64,000 nucleotides of DNA from Thalassia testudinum (Eukaryota; Streptophyta; Magnoliopsida; Alismatales; Hydrocharitaceae): NCBI GenBank assembly GCA_037157565.1, contig JAZHRO010000063.1:152880501-152944500 (forward strand), given 5' to 3'. The notes below the pieces were generated by a model that saw only the letters and a list, made by a program, of their open reading frames with translations, was not told the DNA's origin and ran no database searches. The position numbers and the translations under genes were made by a program. Positions 22,937-35,972 of this stretch are shown here, piece by piece. The first letter of the stretch is position 1. Each line of letters begins with the position of its first letter.

Positions 22937-25756
22937 TGTTTAGGACGCTTGATCGGTATTTAAGAGTGTCACGTTATAGTACAGCCGAAAAAGCATTCAA
23001 AACAAATATAATTTTATTACTCAAATTTAAAGTCCGAGGTCAAACACAGAGAGCAAATGGAATTCATGCACTAAGCTCAATAATGAAGGCAATTTGAACA
23101 CATAATACTACTCAAAAATCTAACTAAAAATATAAAGCATGAGTATATGGATAATAAGAATAAATGTAGCTAAAAATATAATGGACTTATGACGGATTTG
23201 TAATCAGACGACTTAAAAATGAAGTGCTACAGTGCCTTTTTCTTTGATTCCTTTTTCTTGCTGCTTCTCCTATTCTTCTTTCTCTTTCTCTTTATCTTCT
23301 TTTTTCTCTATTCTCTGGTGTCTCCTTCCCTCTTCTTCTGATTTCTTCTTTCTTTCTTCTTTCTCTTCCTTAGCATCTTCCTTCTTCTTCCTTTCTTCCT
23401 TCTTTACCTTAACTTCTCTGTGGCTCTTTTCTTTCCTTCAACTCCTTCCTTCTCCTCTGACTTCTGCCTTGTCTGCCTTAGCTTCTTTTCCTTCCTTCTT
23501 CTTTGCCTGATCCTTCTCCTTCCTTCTTCTTTGCCTGACCCTTCTCCTTCCTTCTTCATTTTCCTTCCTTGGATTTGGCTAAGTGTGGAGCCAATCTTTC
23601 CACAGTAAAACCCCCCTTACCCTATGTAGCATTCCTCTCTTCTCTCTTTTCTATTTCGATTCGCTCTCCCAGAGCCACATTCGGGTCGTAATCGGACCTA
23701 ACGGAGACCCAGGTCCAGGCTCACCGGTGTGGGTGGTGAGCAAGGAGTGAGTCGGTTTGGGTAAACGGGTCATGGCCAGATCCGCGTGGGCAGTACTGCG
23801 GACAAGGCCGTGAGAGGGGGAGAGAGAGACCTCACCCCATGAGTAAGAGGCGACAAGGCTTATGCACAAAATAAATTTATGTGCCTACACCCGCTTGCCC
23901 ACTTCCGAGGTGGGAATAACTTCCCACCCCCTTTTACGCGTGCCTATAGCAGAGGGACGTCGTTTGATTGCAGCTGCAGTGATGGCTCTTGGCTTCAATT
24001 TGTCACCTGGAGATGTTTGCGAGAGTGCCCCACATAGCCTTGGACTGTGACCTGGAGCGAGCATGGCCTAGAGAAGCTTGCATGGAAGCTTCAGGCAATG
24101 CGTCAATGGTGGCGAGCCCCTGGACTTGAAATCACACACACGGCATCACGACCATGTTAAAAAGCTCAGGGAGCTTTGCAATGGTGCAGCGAATGTGCAG
24201 GGATGGTCGGCGTGGTGTGGGAATGCCTGTGGGAGCGTGCCTAGGGTACACTGCGACCGTGTGTGTAGGTGTGTTTGGGGGCACTTCTGGGTGGTCGACG
24301 GAGAGATTGGAGTAGTGGTAGATGATTAGTGGGTTGTTGCGGAGGTCGTAGGGTGGTTGGCGAGGTGGGTGGAGGTGCAGAATGACGGGGGTGCCTCACC
24401 GGAGGTATGGCCAGAGGTGGAGAAGGTGATGGTGATCGGTGGTGTTGAGGGGTGTTTTTGAGAAATAAAGAGGGGGAAAAGGAGTATAAGGGAGAGGGAA
24501 GCTAATAGACCTAAATTAAGGACGAAGGAGACAGGAGAGGCATCTGGGCTGGTACGGCCGACGTCGGAGATGAAGATCTCTGTAGATGAGGCGGCGGCGA
24601 AGATGAGGGTAGTGGTTGTGTTAGGGCTGGTATGGTCGACGCGGATGAATGTGAAGAAGGCAACCCAACCATTGGTATTGTGGTTGGGAGACGAGAGCGA
24701 GGGGGAGGAACCGCCGGAGCTTGCGGAGGTGTTGTGGCCAGTGAGGAGGGAAGAATGTGGGGTGGACCGACCCAATTCCAAGCTAAGGAGATGCGGAAGA
24801 ATCAGGGGTTACTTAAATAGGCCTCTATGGATGAATTTGTGCTTGGAAGCCAAGCTTCCAAGCAAGGTATGTCCACCGGAGTTGGAAGCTTCAAAAGGAC
24901 CCAAATCTCTCATGCGTTCGGATGAGAGATTGGGTAGGAATTAGGGCTCATCAATGGGTTTAAATTAAAGAGGATTACTTAGAGAATCTTCCTTCCAATT
25001 TTAGGAGGGATTCTCTGAGCAATCAAGGAGAATCCTCCTTCTAAAGCTTGTCGGAGTAGGATTCCCTCCGCTATAATGGTATAGGGACCTATTTGCAAGG
25101 ACGATGAAGAAGCTAGGGGGGTTTCTGTAGAGGTTTTGAAAAGATGGGGGTAGAAATGTAATCAGGTTGGACTTATTTGCAAAGTAGGTCAAGATGAGTT
25201 CCCCTTAGGTCCAAATTTTGGTAAAAATATAATTTGGACCTAAGGAATCCAATGGTGAAGTTGGATTTTGGTTTTGACCATGTTTGACTGGGTAATTTAT
25301 GCAAAAATCCAATTTAGGGAAAATATCTAGCTGAGGCCCCATTCTAGGTCAACATGGATTCCAAAGGCCAATTTGAAAGTTCTAAACCCTATATGATATT
25401 TTTCTATGATTTTAGAAAGTTTAGGTTAATTTTATCCTGACTAGAACCTTGTTTAATCAAATGGGTCTGTTTTAGGGTTACAAGAAGTCATTTAATTCGC
25501 AAAACTCACACGAACCCTTTTCTGTCTGAACCAACCCACTTTTTATCTTGTTAAGACCTTTTGACCTTTGTTTAGCCCTTGAGAAAACCCGTTGTTGTAC
25601 TGTAATGGTAAAATTGCATTTTTACCCTTTGTTTCTTACTTTTATCTCAGAATGATTATTCAGTGAATTAGGTCGTCCAATTGGTTATGTAGGAGCTTTT
25701 GTTCTCTTTTATGGGTCAAAATGGGCTAGTTAGGGCTCATGATGGTGTTCCCATCA
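22937..25756 (-). repeat. 3' LTR of element D
   Basis: On the plus strand it runs TGTTTAGGAC to TTCCCATCA and pairs with 30533-33304. It includes a CT-rich run (23230-23620). A TATA-like 'ctatttaag' on the minus strand is near 24810-24822. The start hairpin TGATGG/CCATCA is at 25740-25756. Short frames inside (for example 24326-24781 and 24570-24944) look accidental. Confidence 0.93.
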
Positions 25757-27370
25757 TACCCCCATGCCTAGCTTTTGCTAGTCCCTTAGAAAAATTTTAA
25801 GGTTTTAACTTTGATTCTAGACCATAAGTTCCTTGATGTTCAGAAATTATGATGATTGCTTTCTTCTTTTGATTAGGTTAGAATGCTGATGATAGGCCTA
25901 GAGGTACTCAAGTACCAACCAAGATCTGAACCTGACCAGCTCTAGCCTCAGTCAACCATGAAGATTTTGAAGGCCCATAGGAACTATCGTAAGGTTCGTT
26001 GGACTCTGTGGTTAAAGCACTCGTGCTTATAATATATTTTAGCCTTGGTTCAGTTTGCAGTGCGTTTTTGTAAGAGTGACAGAGGATTTTCTTTGTTTGG
26101 AGAGTTTTCTCTCTCTTTTCGTTTTATTTCTAGCTTTGGATTGGCTTCTCAACATGGTCTGTATCGAATTCGTAGTCCCCATCATCAATTCTCGAAGGGT
26201 CCCTGGCAATCGATGCCTCGTGATAGCACCACCCATGGCAACCCCCAGAATCCTGGCTTTCAAGATTTCGAGATAATTTCGTCCATGGCGTTCTATAGCT
26301 AAATCCAGACCCTGGCAATCGACATTTCGTGATCATGCTGTCCATGGTGTCTGAACCTGTGTAGGGTGCTTATATGCCCCCAGTAGGATATGTAAATATC
26401 CTAGGAGACAAGCATCGAGGAGATGATATGTTATTGCGCATCTTTGAGGGGAATTTCCCGCCTCTCTACGTCGGGAACTCGTCCAAATCAACTTTTGTTG
26501 ATCAGCCACTCCTATTCTAGGCGACTTTTTTCAAAATAGTTTAAACACATTTGCGTGATTTTGATACTTATGTGCACTGAACCAGACTATGTGTTGATTG
26601 GGGTACTTAGGTTACTGAGTCCCGCAAACCAGAGGTCAGTTAACAAGGCCAAATACTCCCTAAGCCTTAGACCTAATACTTAAGCTCCACATTTTCCCCA
26701 ACCTCTTGAGGATTATCCAGATCTTAGCGGGAACTTGAACTTTTAAGCCTAGGAGTCTAGCCCAAGAGGTCTAAGATCAGCGTTCCTACTAATCTCTTCT
26801 ATGTTTCCTTTAGCACTTTTTTTCGTTTCATTTTCTTTTTCTTGATATGGTCTAGAACTCAGTTAATCCCTTAATTTCTTACTAATGACTATCTTTATTT
26901 CTTTTCAACTTGTGCTCCTTTTTGACAATTTTCACTTTTCTCCTCAAGATTTGTATGGCCTCAAAATTTTCTCTTCTCCTCCATTTTTTCTTGTTCTTTT
27001 TCACAATTTTCTTTTTTTTCTTTTGGTATTTTTGGAATATGTGATTTTTTTGTGAGAACCCTTCTGAATTTTGATTTTTGTATGTTTGCACTTTACCACC
27101 CCCATGCTTAAGTTTTGCAACGTCCTCATTGTAAATGGAGGGTGTGGAATAGGTTTGGGTTTCAGGAATTTTAGAACAGGATTTATCAGGTGGGCAAATA
27201 GGTCGGGAATGACTATTGTGGATGATTTCAAGCTCTGACACGTGTACTAAAGGTGGGATTGACTATTCATAAACTGAACTCAGGGTGCAATAGACGTGAA
27301 GTACAAAAGGATAATCAGAAGGATCTCGGGTTTTTGGAATGACGGGTTGCCTCCCATTAAGCGCTAAATT
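25757..27370 (-). other. Polypurine tract and noncoding tail of element D
   Basis: The polypurine tract is the reverse complement of 'tacccccatgcc' at 25757-25768. The threefold block with 'cccatgg' is at 26195-26352. The internal polypurine-like motif is at 27095-27131. The 'gggaggcaacccgtc' block near 27343-27358 parallels the one in M at 17805. The arrangement matches the M tail closely. Confidence 0.7.
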
Positions 27371-27375
27371 TAACA

Positions 27376-29369
27376 CCTTCAGCCGAGTAGGAAATGGTAT
27401 GGAGAGGGAGTGGTCAAATCAGCTAAGTTTTGTAAAACAAGCACCTTGATCAAAAGCTTGGTTGGTCCAACCAGGTGCTTGTTCAGATCAATAGGCTGAT
27501 GATGTAGCCCAAACCCAATCAATCTGGTGGGTTGACAAATGTAGATCAAGAGGTACGGAACCCACCATATACTATGGAGCTCAGAATGATATGGAAGTGT
27601 GAATCTAGAGTTTGGCTGAGTCAAATCAGCCTTGTCAAAGTAGGGATCCTTAAAATAATCAGTAGATGATGCGGAAACCCTACAGGAATGATCAGAGAAG
27701 GATGGAGCATGATTTGTAGTCTGATCAATGTCTGAAACTCGATAAAGATGTGGAGGCAAATCATCTGCAATCGACTTAGTAAGAGGGGAATCAGAATAGA
27801 AATTGAGTCCGATTGCAGGTTGGGGTTGAAAATATGTTTGGATGGGTTCTGTATATGTGGAGGAGGTGGCATCAATAAGAATTGCATATGAGGGCTCATC
27901 TAAAAAGGAATGACAAGTGGGTTCATTTAGAGAGTCCTCATAGTTGCCATCAAATTCAAAAGTGAATGTTTGAAGAGTGTTATAGGATGGTGAAAATCTA
28001 GGTCAAGAAAAGATTCGAATTTTGGGCTGTAGTCACTCTTGGCACTTTTTGATTTGGATTCCTGAGGATCGAAAAGAAATGATTCCATCTCAATGGAACC
28101 TGAATTTTAATCAGTAATCTCGAGATCAGGGACCTCAGAGTCGAAGTTGAAGAATGAATCATGTGAGCTCAGGTCGTAGATTGGCTCATCATAGTCAGGA
28201 AACAATGGTTCTCTGAAATCATGTTAAGATTCGAAATCGTCAGAGAAATTGCGAGAATCAAGTTCTGAGTTTGATTCGAGATCAGAGGTTCCACCAAAGA
28301 ATAAATCGCAAGATGTAGATTTAGTAACCTGACTTCGATCTAGCCTATTCTTAGATTCTGAGCTTAAAAAGGTGTCCTTATAGGGTCTAGGCTCAGGCTT
28401 TTGGCTTGTGGGAAAGATCAAATCAAAACCCCACTCTTCCAACTCTGTTTCTGTATCGTAGATTGGCGTAACTTTTGAAAAATTAATTTGTGTCTCTGAG
28501 GATGTTGGAGAGGGATATTCATCAAACAAAGGCCCAGAATCATAATCTACATTTAAACTTTGATCGTCATCATACGGGCCTTGTAATCTTCCCAATAAGT
28601 TTCAAATCCAGATTCTAGGCTAAGGATGTGGGTTGAATTACTAGAATCTAGGTCAAGATTACCTTCGAGGGTCACCTTATCAGAATAAGAGGCGGAATTT
28701 ACACCCTCGAGAGGTTCTGTTTTAATCTCATCATTGCAGGGTCTCGAAATTTTATACTTGGTGAACCAAGATTTTGGTTTTCTAGGGCTGGCTCAAAATT
28801 GTGTTCTCCTGCAATTGGAACTTCCCAACCTAATTCAAGATCAGGCATGTTATATTCCATCTAGGTTGGGAATCCACAACAACCTTGTGCCTCAAACCCG
28901 AGATTTGGGAAATCAGATTGATCGTCAATACTATTCCAAGATGTTTTATGAACTGTTTGGGGCATGTACAGGTATTTCTGATCGATAACTTGTTTCAACA
29001 ATCTCATATCTCTTCCCATTTCTCAAGATCGTCTTGGTGTTGTTCCCAAAGTACATGATTTGTCATGCATTGGAGGTATTCAAAGTTATGTAATTTTTCT
29101 ATCTCAATGTATCCTGTTATGAGAATATCTCGGGTTGATCCCTTTGTTGCTTCTGTTAATAACAATTGGGCACAGTTTATGATGAAGGTTGTTGTTGTTG
29201 GTACACTAACCTGAATGTCTTCTACGGGTTTTGAGGTTTTGTACTCAATCTCATAAAATTCAAGGGCATCCTCAATCATTCTATCTCTCATGGATATTTG
29301 TGATTCAGGTTTCTTGAATGGTTTTCCTAAGTAACCAAGCTGCATCTTGGAATTAGATGATGGAATCAA
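27376..29369 (-). pseudogene. Acidic reading frame of element D, distant ORFX-like
   Basis: A chain of minus-strand frames (29004-29369, 28224-28595, 27379-27759). The first has a charged helical look (MRDRMIEDALEFYEIEYKT). The second is very acidic (NVDYDSGPLFDEYPSPTSSE, then SDLESNSELDSRNFSDDFES). The last has RLIGFGLHHQPIDLN, resembling RLFGLGLHPQKSQ in element B. The position and charge pattern are like ORFX, but the Tyr-rich N-terminus is absent and alignment is weak. No gag, protease or pol motif is seen. Several stops break the chain, and homology to ORFX is only suggestive. Confidence 0.45.
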
Positions 29370-29399
29370 GATGTAGAATCAAAATTCAAGTCTTAGAAT

Positions 29400-30511
29400 G
29401 AAGTGATTTGATTTGAATAGAGACTCCTAAAGAAAATCTATGTGTGTGCTCTAACTAGAAGGGATGAGGGACTGGATGTGTTGTTGACCCAATCAAGGCA
29501 CCCAAAGATTTTTGGATGACTATAGAGGTTTGGGGCAGATGATATCCCTGGACCAGAAAGTCGTCAACTTGAGAATTACCTGGGCAGCTAGAGAGGAAAA
29601 GTCCCGCAAAGACCCCTACACGATAGAGCGCCCCCACGGGTTACAGGATTTCCCCCACCCGACCTCTCTTATCACTAAGGGTCCAGGTAGACCAGAATGG
29701 ATAACTTGACCTCTTAAGTCTACCAGTTTTATATTCTAACTTGTGCCTTTGATTTCACTTGAATTAGCAGTTGTTTTGACTTGTGACCTAATTTGTAGGT
29801 TGGTTGAACTACAATGTAGTCAAACTTCATCTGACCTGCCTTAAAGATGGCAGAATGACTCTAGGTCAAGACCTAGAAATCACCCAGATTTGACTCCCAG
29901 GTTATTAGGGCAAAGTATTTCAAGTGAGCTTAGAGTCTAATTTTAGGGTTTTTCTTGATTAGATGTTTTCAATCAAGGGTTTGGGTAACACACAAATGCG
30001 GGTGGGTTTGTTTCTTTTTATGCAGGCAAGTGTGAACTAGCACTTCAAGACCCTAATGTAGAAACCCTAATTTGGCTTTATTTCCATGTCCTCTTTGAGT
30101 TAAATGTTCTCCTTGGACTTCAAACAAGAAGTGCGTAGTCCAAGGAGGTGAGCAATTAAGCGTAATCCCTAATGGGCACAGGAATTTTTGTGGTAGTATC
30201 TCTAAATAGAATTGCTTCAACCACAATAAGATTTGAAAAAAAAAATTCGCAAATTGGGAAGCTTTGCCTTTGAAATGATAATTACTATGAAAAGAAGGCA
30301 GGAGATTCCTAATTGATTGTTTCCTTTTTGTCTTCCCAAGATTAGGAGGTTGATTAGGGAAGAATAGAGAAGATACCTACCTTGGAGTGGTTGATTTGTG
30401 CGGGAGATCGCCTTGTGAAGTACCTCGCAAAATCACAATAAAACAAATAAGGCAAGTTAGTGCTAAAAAATAATCAAATAATGTAGAGAATAGTGGTGAA
30501 TTACGCGTTGC
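29400..30511 (-). other. Leader of element D
   Basis: Untranslated region between the primer site and the first frame. The block 29483-29735 is strikingly like 48965-49205 in element M. Both contain 'gcacccaaa', 'ttggatgact', 'gcaaagacccctacac', 'ccccacgggttaca' and 'cttaagtctacca'. Such leaders carry packaging and dimerisation signals in retroelements. Confidence 0.65.
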
Positions 30512-30529
30512 CCCCCAACAATGGTGCCA
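30512..30529 (-). other. Primer-binding site of element D (diverged tRNA-Asp type)
   Basis: Three bases from the LTR. Against the tRNA-Asp 3' end, 13 of 18 positions match. The M site at 49922-49939 shares two of the same changes. It may be decayed or may fit another tRNA. Confidence 0.6.
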
Positions 30530-30532
30530 AAA

Positions 30533-33304
30533 TGTTTAGGACGCTTGATCAGTATTTAAGAGTGTCAAGTTGTAGTATAGCCGAAAAAGCATTCAAAACA
30601 AATATAATTTTATTACTCGAATTTAAAGTCCAAGGTCGAACACAGGAAGAAAATGGAATTCATGCACTAAGCTCAATAATGAATGCAATTTGAACATATA
30701 ATACTACTCAAAAATCTAATTAAAAATATCAAGCAAGAGTATATGGATAATAAGAATAAATGTAGCTGAAAATATAATGGACTTATGAAGTATTTGTAAT
30801 CAGACATCTTAAAAATGAAGTGCTACAGTGCTTTTTCTTTGATTCCTTTCTTCTGCTTCTCCTGTTCTTCTTTCTCTTTCTCTTTATCTTCTCTCTTCTC
30901 TATTCTCTAGTGTCTCCTTCCCTCTTCTTCTTCTGATTCCTTCTTTCTTTCTTCTTTCTCTTCCTTGGCATCTTCCTTCTTCCTTTCTTCCTTCTTTGTC
31001 TTAACTTCTCTGCGACTCTTTTCTTTCATTCAACTCGTTCCTTCTCCTTTGACTTCTGCCTTCTCTGCCTTAGCTTCTTTTCCTTCCTTCTTCTTCGCTT
31101 GACCCTTCTCCTTCCTTCTTCATTTTCCTTCCTTGGATTTGGCTAAGTGTGGAGCTAATCTTTCCACAGCAAAACCCCCCTTACCCTACGTAGCATTCCT
31201 CTCTTCTCCCTTCTCTATTCTAGTTCGCTCTCCCAGAGCCACATTCGGGTCGGGTAATTGGACCTAACGGAGACCTGGGTCCAGACTCACTGGCATGGGT
31301 GGTGAGCGAGGAGTGAGTCGATTCTAGTAAACGGGTCGTGGCCAGATCCGTATGGGCAGTGCCACGAACGAGGCCGTGAGAGGGTGAGAGAGGGACCTCA
31401 CCCCATGAGTAGGAGGCGACAAGGCTTATGCACAAAATCAATTTATGTGCGTACGCCCACTCGCCCACTTCCGAGGTGGGAATAACTTCCCACCCTCTTT
31501 TACGCGTGCCTGTAGTAGAGGGGTGTCTTTCGATTGCAGCTGCAATGATGGCTCTTGGCTTCAATTCATCACCTGGAGATGTTTGCGAGAGTGCCCCGTG
31601 TAGCCTGGGACTGTGACCTAGACCAAGCACGGCCTGGAGAAGCTTGCAAGGAAGCTTCAAGCGATGCGTCAATGGTAGCGAGCCCCTGGGCTTGAAATCA
31701 CACACACGGCCTCGTAGCCATGTTAAAAAGATCAAGGAGCATCGCCAAGGTACGGCAAATGTGTAGAGATGGTCGGCGTGGCGTGGGAATGCCTGTGGGG
31801 GTGTGCCTAGGGTACAATGTGGCCGTGTGAGTGGGTGTGTTCAAGGGCATTTTTTGGTGGTCGACGGAGAGATTGGAGTAGTGGGAGATGATCAGTGGGG
31901 TGTTGCAGAGGTCGTAGGGTGGTTGGCGAGGTGGGTGGTGGTGCAGAGCGATGGGGGTGTCTAGCTGGAGGTATGGCCGGAGGTGGAGAAGGTGGTGGTG
32001 ATCGATGGCGTCGAGGGGTGTTTTTGAGAAATAAAGGGGGAAAAGGAGTAGAAGGGAGAGGGAAGCTAACAAACCTAAAATAAGGACGAAGGAGACAGGA
32101 GAGGCGTCTGGACAGTACGGTCGACACCGGAGACGAAGATCTTTATAGATGAGGCGGCAGAGAAGATGAGGGCAGTGGCAGCGTTGGGGCTGGTATGACC
32201 GACGCGGATGAATGAGAGGAAGGCAACCCAACCGCTGGTATTGTGGTTGGGTGATGAGAGAGAGGGGGAGGAATTGCCGGAGCTTGCGGAGGTGTTGTGG
32301 CCGGTGACGAGAGAAGAATGTGGGGTGGACCAGCCTAATTCCAAGCTGAGATGCAGAAGAATGAGGGGTTGCTTAAATAGTCCTCTGTGGACGGATTTGT
32401 TCTTGGAAGCTAAGGTATGTCCGCCAAAGTTGGAAGCTTCAAAAAGACTCAAATCTCTCATACGTTCGCATGAGAGATTGGGTATGAATTAAGGCTCATC
32501 AATGGGTTTAAATTGAAGAGGATTACTCAGAGAATCTCCCTTCCAATTTTGGGAGGGATTCTTTGAGCAATCAAGGAGAATCCTCCTTCTAAAGCTTGCT
32601 GGAGTAGGATTCCCTCCACTATAATGGCGGAGGGACCTATTTGCAAGGATGATGAAGAAGCTAGGGGTATTTCTGCAGAGGTTTTGAAAAGATGGGGTAG
32701 AAATGTAATAAGGTTGGACTTATTTGCAAAGTAGGTCAAAATGAGTTCCCCATAGGTCTAAATTTTGGTACAAACCTAATTTGGACCTAAGGAATCCAAT
32801 GGTGAAGTTGGATTTTGGGTTTGACTATGTTTGATTGGGTAATTTATGTAAAAACCTAATTTAGGGCAAATATCTAACTGATACCCCATTCTAGGTCAAC
32901 ATTGGATCCAAAGGCTAATTTGAAAGTTATAAACCTTATAGGATATTTTTCTATGATTTTTAGATTGTTTGGGTGAATTTTAACCTGATTAGAACCTTGT
33001 TTAATTAAGTAGGTTTGTTTTAGGGTTACAAGAAGTCATTTAATTCCTAGAACTCACACGAACCCTTTTCTGTCTGAACCAACCCACTTTTTATCTTGCT
33101 AAGACTTTTTCACCTTTTTTTAGCCCTTGATAAAACCCATTGTTGTATTGCAATGGTAAAATTGCATTTTTACCCCTTGTTTCTTACTTTTATCTCAGAA
33201 TGATTATTCAGTGAATTAGACCCTCTAGTTGGTTATGTAGGAGCTTTTGTTCTCTTTTATGGGTAAAAATAGGCTAGTTAGGGCTCATGATGGTGTTCCC
33301 ATCA
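30533..33304 (-). repeat. 5' LTR of element D
   Basis: This partner of 22937-25756 has the same ends (TGTTTAGGAC...TTCCCATCA) and is followed by GGATT. The two copies differ by scattered substitutions and small indels (2772 against 2820 bases). Confidence 0.93.
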
Positions 33305-34569
33305 GGATTGGAAATCTGTGAAAGATGTGGAAGGATACACTGTGGAGTAAGGGGGAAAATAGAAGAGAGAAAGCTACCCTACAGTACAATCAACCAAACT
33401 TATCCTTATGTGGGTAGCCTAAAGACCTACAGCTCCCAGGACCTGTCTTAAGATTATAAATGATTTGGTCTACTTTTATCTGGTCAATCCAACCAATTAG
33501 AAAGAGGGACTAGGGAGAAGGTTCTTCCTTTGGCTTACGCCTCCGGTTCCTAGTGTACCCCCCATCCACGGTCGTTTGATGATACTCCCATAGCTAGACA
33601 TCAGATGGACCAGAAAAAGTAGATTAATAAAAAAAAAATCTTGATCTGAGCCCCGAAGAGTGAATCAATCCTTAAGGCCAACGTCTACTCAGTTTTAATT
33701 AGGCTTGGGATGATTGTGCTCTTGGAATGTGATGGGCCCTTTAGATGGGTTGTGCCCTTAATAATTGATTCAAATGTGTGTGCACGCACAACTAGGGTTT
33801 GCAGACAAGGTTATTTGATGATGTGTTTTTTAAGGTTTAACCTTGTTTAGTAGCTTTTAGGGTTTAATTCTTATGTTGGTTCAATCAAGGTTTAGTAGAA
33901 TACTCCAAGTTTTGAAAGCACAGGTGATGATATATTCCTTTAAAAATAAAAAATAATGTAGAGTGCCTAGCTCAGCCCTAAGAATCAACCCTAAGTGGCA
34001 AGCTACTTGATGGATCACTTTTAGATTGGATGGTGTGGCCCACATAATTCAAGCGATTGGACTATTGGACCACTTGATTAAGGCACACAAAAGGTCTTAA
34101 CGTAATTAGATTTCTACTCACTTATTTGTGTGTTAAGTGTACCAGCTCCATAGGTCAGATCTCGGTTAAGTGGTAGAATCGATGTGACTGTGCACCTTAG
34201 GGTGAGAAGTTGTGGGTGTTATGTGTGTAGCTTTCAGGAAATCCCACAAGAGAAGAGTATATTTTTTTTCTTTTTTTACATATGCTGGGATGAGATGAGT
34301 GGAGGTGGCAAACAAACAACCAAATCTATCCTAGGGTTTGTAAAATTACCTAAGTTGATTTGGGTTTGAGTTATTAATGTGGTGAAATGAACTAGTGGGT
34401 GGGGAAGTGTGGGGAACAATTACAAAGTACTCTACCCGCACTTTACTCCTGTCTACTGCACTTTGATCTCCATGCTAGGGTACCTACAAGACAGTAGATC
34501 AAAGTTAAGTGGAGTTGTGCTATGTAAATGCAAAGAAGCGCAAAGAATAATAAAGTAAATTTCGTTGCC
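33305..34569 (-). other. Leader and first ORFX codons of element C
   Basis: The minus strand near 33310-33345 reads 'tatccttccacatctttcac', matching the MNPSTYFTH start of A and B. The rest parallels the A/B leader: 'aggaaccggaggc' near 33537-33552, the 'gatgggccctttagatgggttgtgccctta' block near 33731, and a donor-like 'ttt/gtaatt' near 34415-34423 where A and B have their intron donor. Confidence 0.65.
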
Positions 34570-34587
34570 TCCCCGGCAACGGCGCCA
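34570..34587 (-). other. Primer-binding site, perfect tRNA-Asp match (element C)
   Basis: TCCCCGGCAACGGCGCCA on the plus strand is identical to the 3' end of plant tRNA-Asp including CCA, so on the minus strand it is an 18/18 complement. Three bases separate it from the LTR. Confidence 0.95.
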
Positions 34588-34590
34588 AAA

Positions 34591-35967
34591 TGATTAGGGC
34601 GTGCTTCGTGAATTCAAATGAGGGGTTTGGAGGACCCGTCGTCGTAGTTCACAAAATGCATCTATCAGATAAAATTTATAACCAAAACTCGAAATGTGAG
34701 TCCCAGATTGAACACGGGGAGGCAAACGTTTGGTTTTGAAAATTCGCATTTTCTTTTATTTGTTTTTAGTTGTTTTTATCTTTTTTAATTTTTTTGGTAT
34801 TGTTAGCAAGCAAAAGATCAGGTCAATGAATTCTGGCTAATCTACTTGCAAAAATTTAAGAGAGGGAGAAAGAGAGAGAGAGAAAATCATCCATTCATAA
34901 AGAATTGTTTGTTACAACTACGAAAGCGAAAAATCTACACTGCGAAAGCAAAAAAAAGATAGAAAGAGGTGAGAGAAATGCCCCTCAACAATTGCTCGGA
35001 GGATGACTTGCTCTGATGTCGCCTAGACAAAGGTGGTGAGGAGTGGGACAAAGGATGACGGAGCTAGAAGATGGAGGATGGGGTAGAACAGCATTGTGGC
35101 AAGGATCTTCTTCCCGAAGGGCAGTGAGAGGACGACCACAGGATGCTCCACGAAGGAGATGAGAGGCGGGAAAATGTTTAGTTCTACCCTAGAGCATCCC
35201 AGGCTTGAGACAAGCTCTCTTTAGAACCCTAGAGGTGGTGAGAGGAAGAAAGGAAGAGATGAAGAAAAATGGGAAGGGTAGAGGTCCTTTTATAGTGGAG
35301 GAAAGAATCAAATACGTATATAGGACATTTAGTGACGGTCATAAACGTCGCTGAAGACAGCCCACACACCCACATTGGCACTCGCTCCGCACTCTGTGTT
35401 GCACACCTTCGTGCGCTACGCGCTTGCATGCGTTGCCACTGCACGCTTGCGCTGCTGTGCACATGCGGTGGCGCATGCGTGTGCATGGGCAACCTGGGTT
35501 GCACCACGTGGCGCGATGTGGGTCGTCCATCTTTTCGTTGGAGGGGCTGCTATAGAGGTTAGATTGAGTCGATTTTCATGCCGTTAGGCTACGATCGTCG
35601 ACTTGAATCCATCCATGAGATCGGATTTGTCATTTGAGGATCTAAATTATGTCACCTAATCCCTTGGCCATTGATCTTCCTCGGACTGCATATGGTGCTA
35701 CGAAACTCCGATCAAGGTGATTTCGGAGGCATTGGACTCCGATTGTCATCTTAATCAGATTCGTACGGTTGAATCGTCAATTCAAGACTTCGAAATAAAT
35801 ATCCTTCTCTCCTGACCACAAAAGAGACGCAATTAACCTAAATTATATACAACTACTCTAAATGTAGAATGATGCATTCTATGCAATATTTATAACATGA
35901 AATGCAAATCTAAGCCTAGGAATATGCATGAATAAGCATTTTACTCTCAATAATTGTGTCTACATCA
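34591..35967 (-). repeat. 5' LTR of element C
   Basis: Partner of 18428-19842 (1377 against 1415 bases). The TATA box is at 35287-35294 on the minus strand. The right end, TACATCA, is followed by AGTGA, the TSD. Confidence 0.93.
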
Positions 35968-35972
35968 AGTGA

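Larger units (their letters stand above)
22937..33304 (-). mobile_element. Element D: nested non-autonomous Athila-related element
   Basis: A complete 10.4-kb element with 2.8-kb LTRs (30533-33304 and 22937-25756), perfect GGATT duplications, a diverged primer site (30512-30529), a polypurine tract at the 3' LTR and a 4.8-kb interior without gag or pol. Its leader near 29400-29750 closely matches the leader of Athila element M at 48900-49210. Its internal tail also matches the M tail. D therefore looks like a parasite of M-type elements. Confidence 0.93.
18428..35967 (-). mobile_element. Element C: non-autonomous Athila-related element, host of D
   Basis: LTRs at 34591-35967 (5') and 18428-19842 (3') flank an interior that is about 4.4 kb once nested element D (22932-33304) is removed. 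It has a perfect 18-base tRNA-Asp primer site and exact AGTGA target duplications. The interior holds a leader (33346-34569), an ORFX relative and a noncoding tail with the duplicated ~60-base unit. There is no gag or pol. Its core promoter and tail are related to A and B, but the LTR is shorter (1.4 kb). Confidence 0.93.

Noticed and set aside
31698..32231. 177-aa minus-strand frame in D 5' LTR
   Set aside because: Inside the transcribed part of the LTR; the other D LTR does not conserve it as a single frame and no motif is visible.
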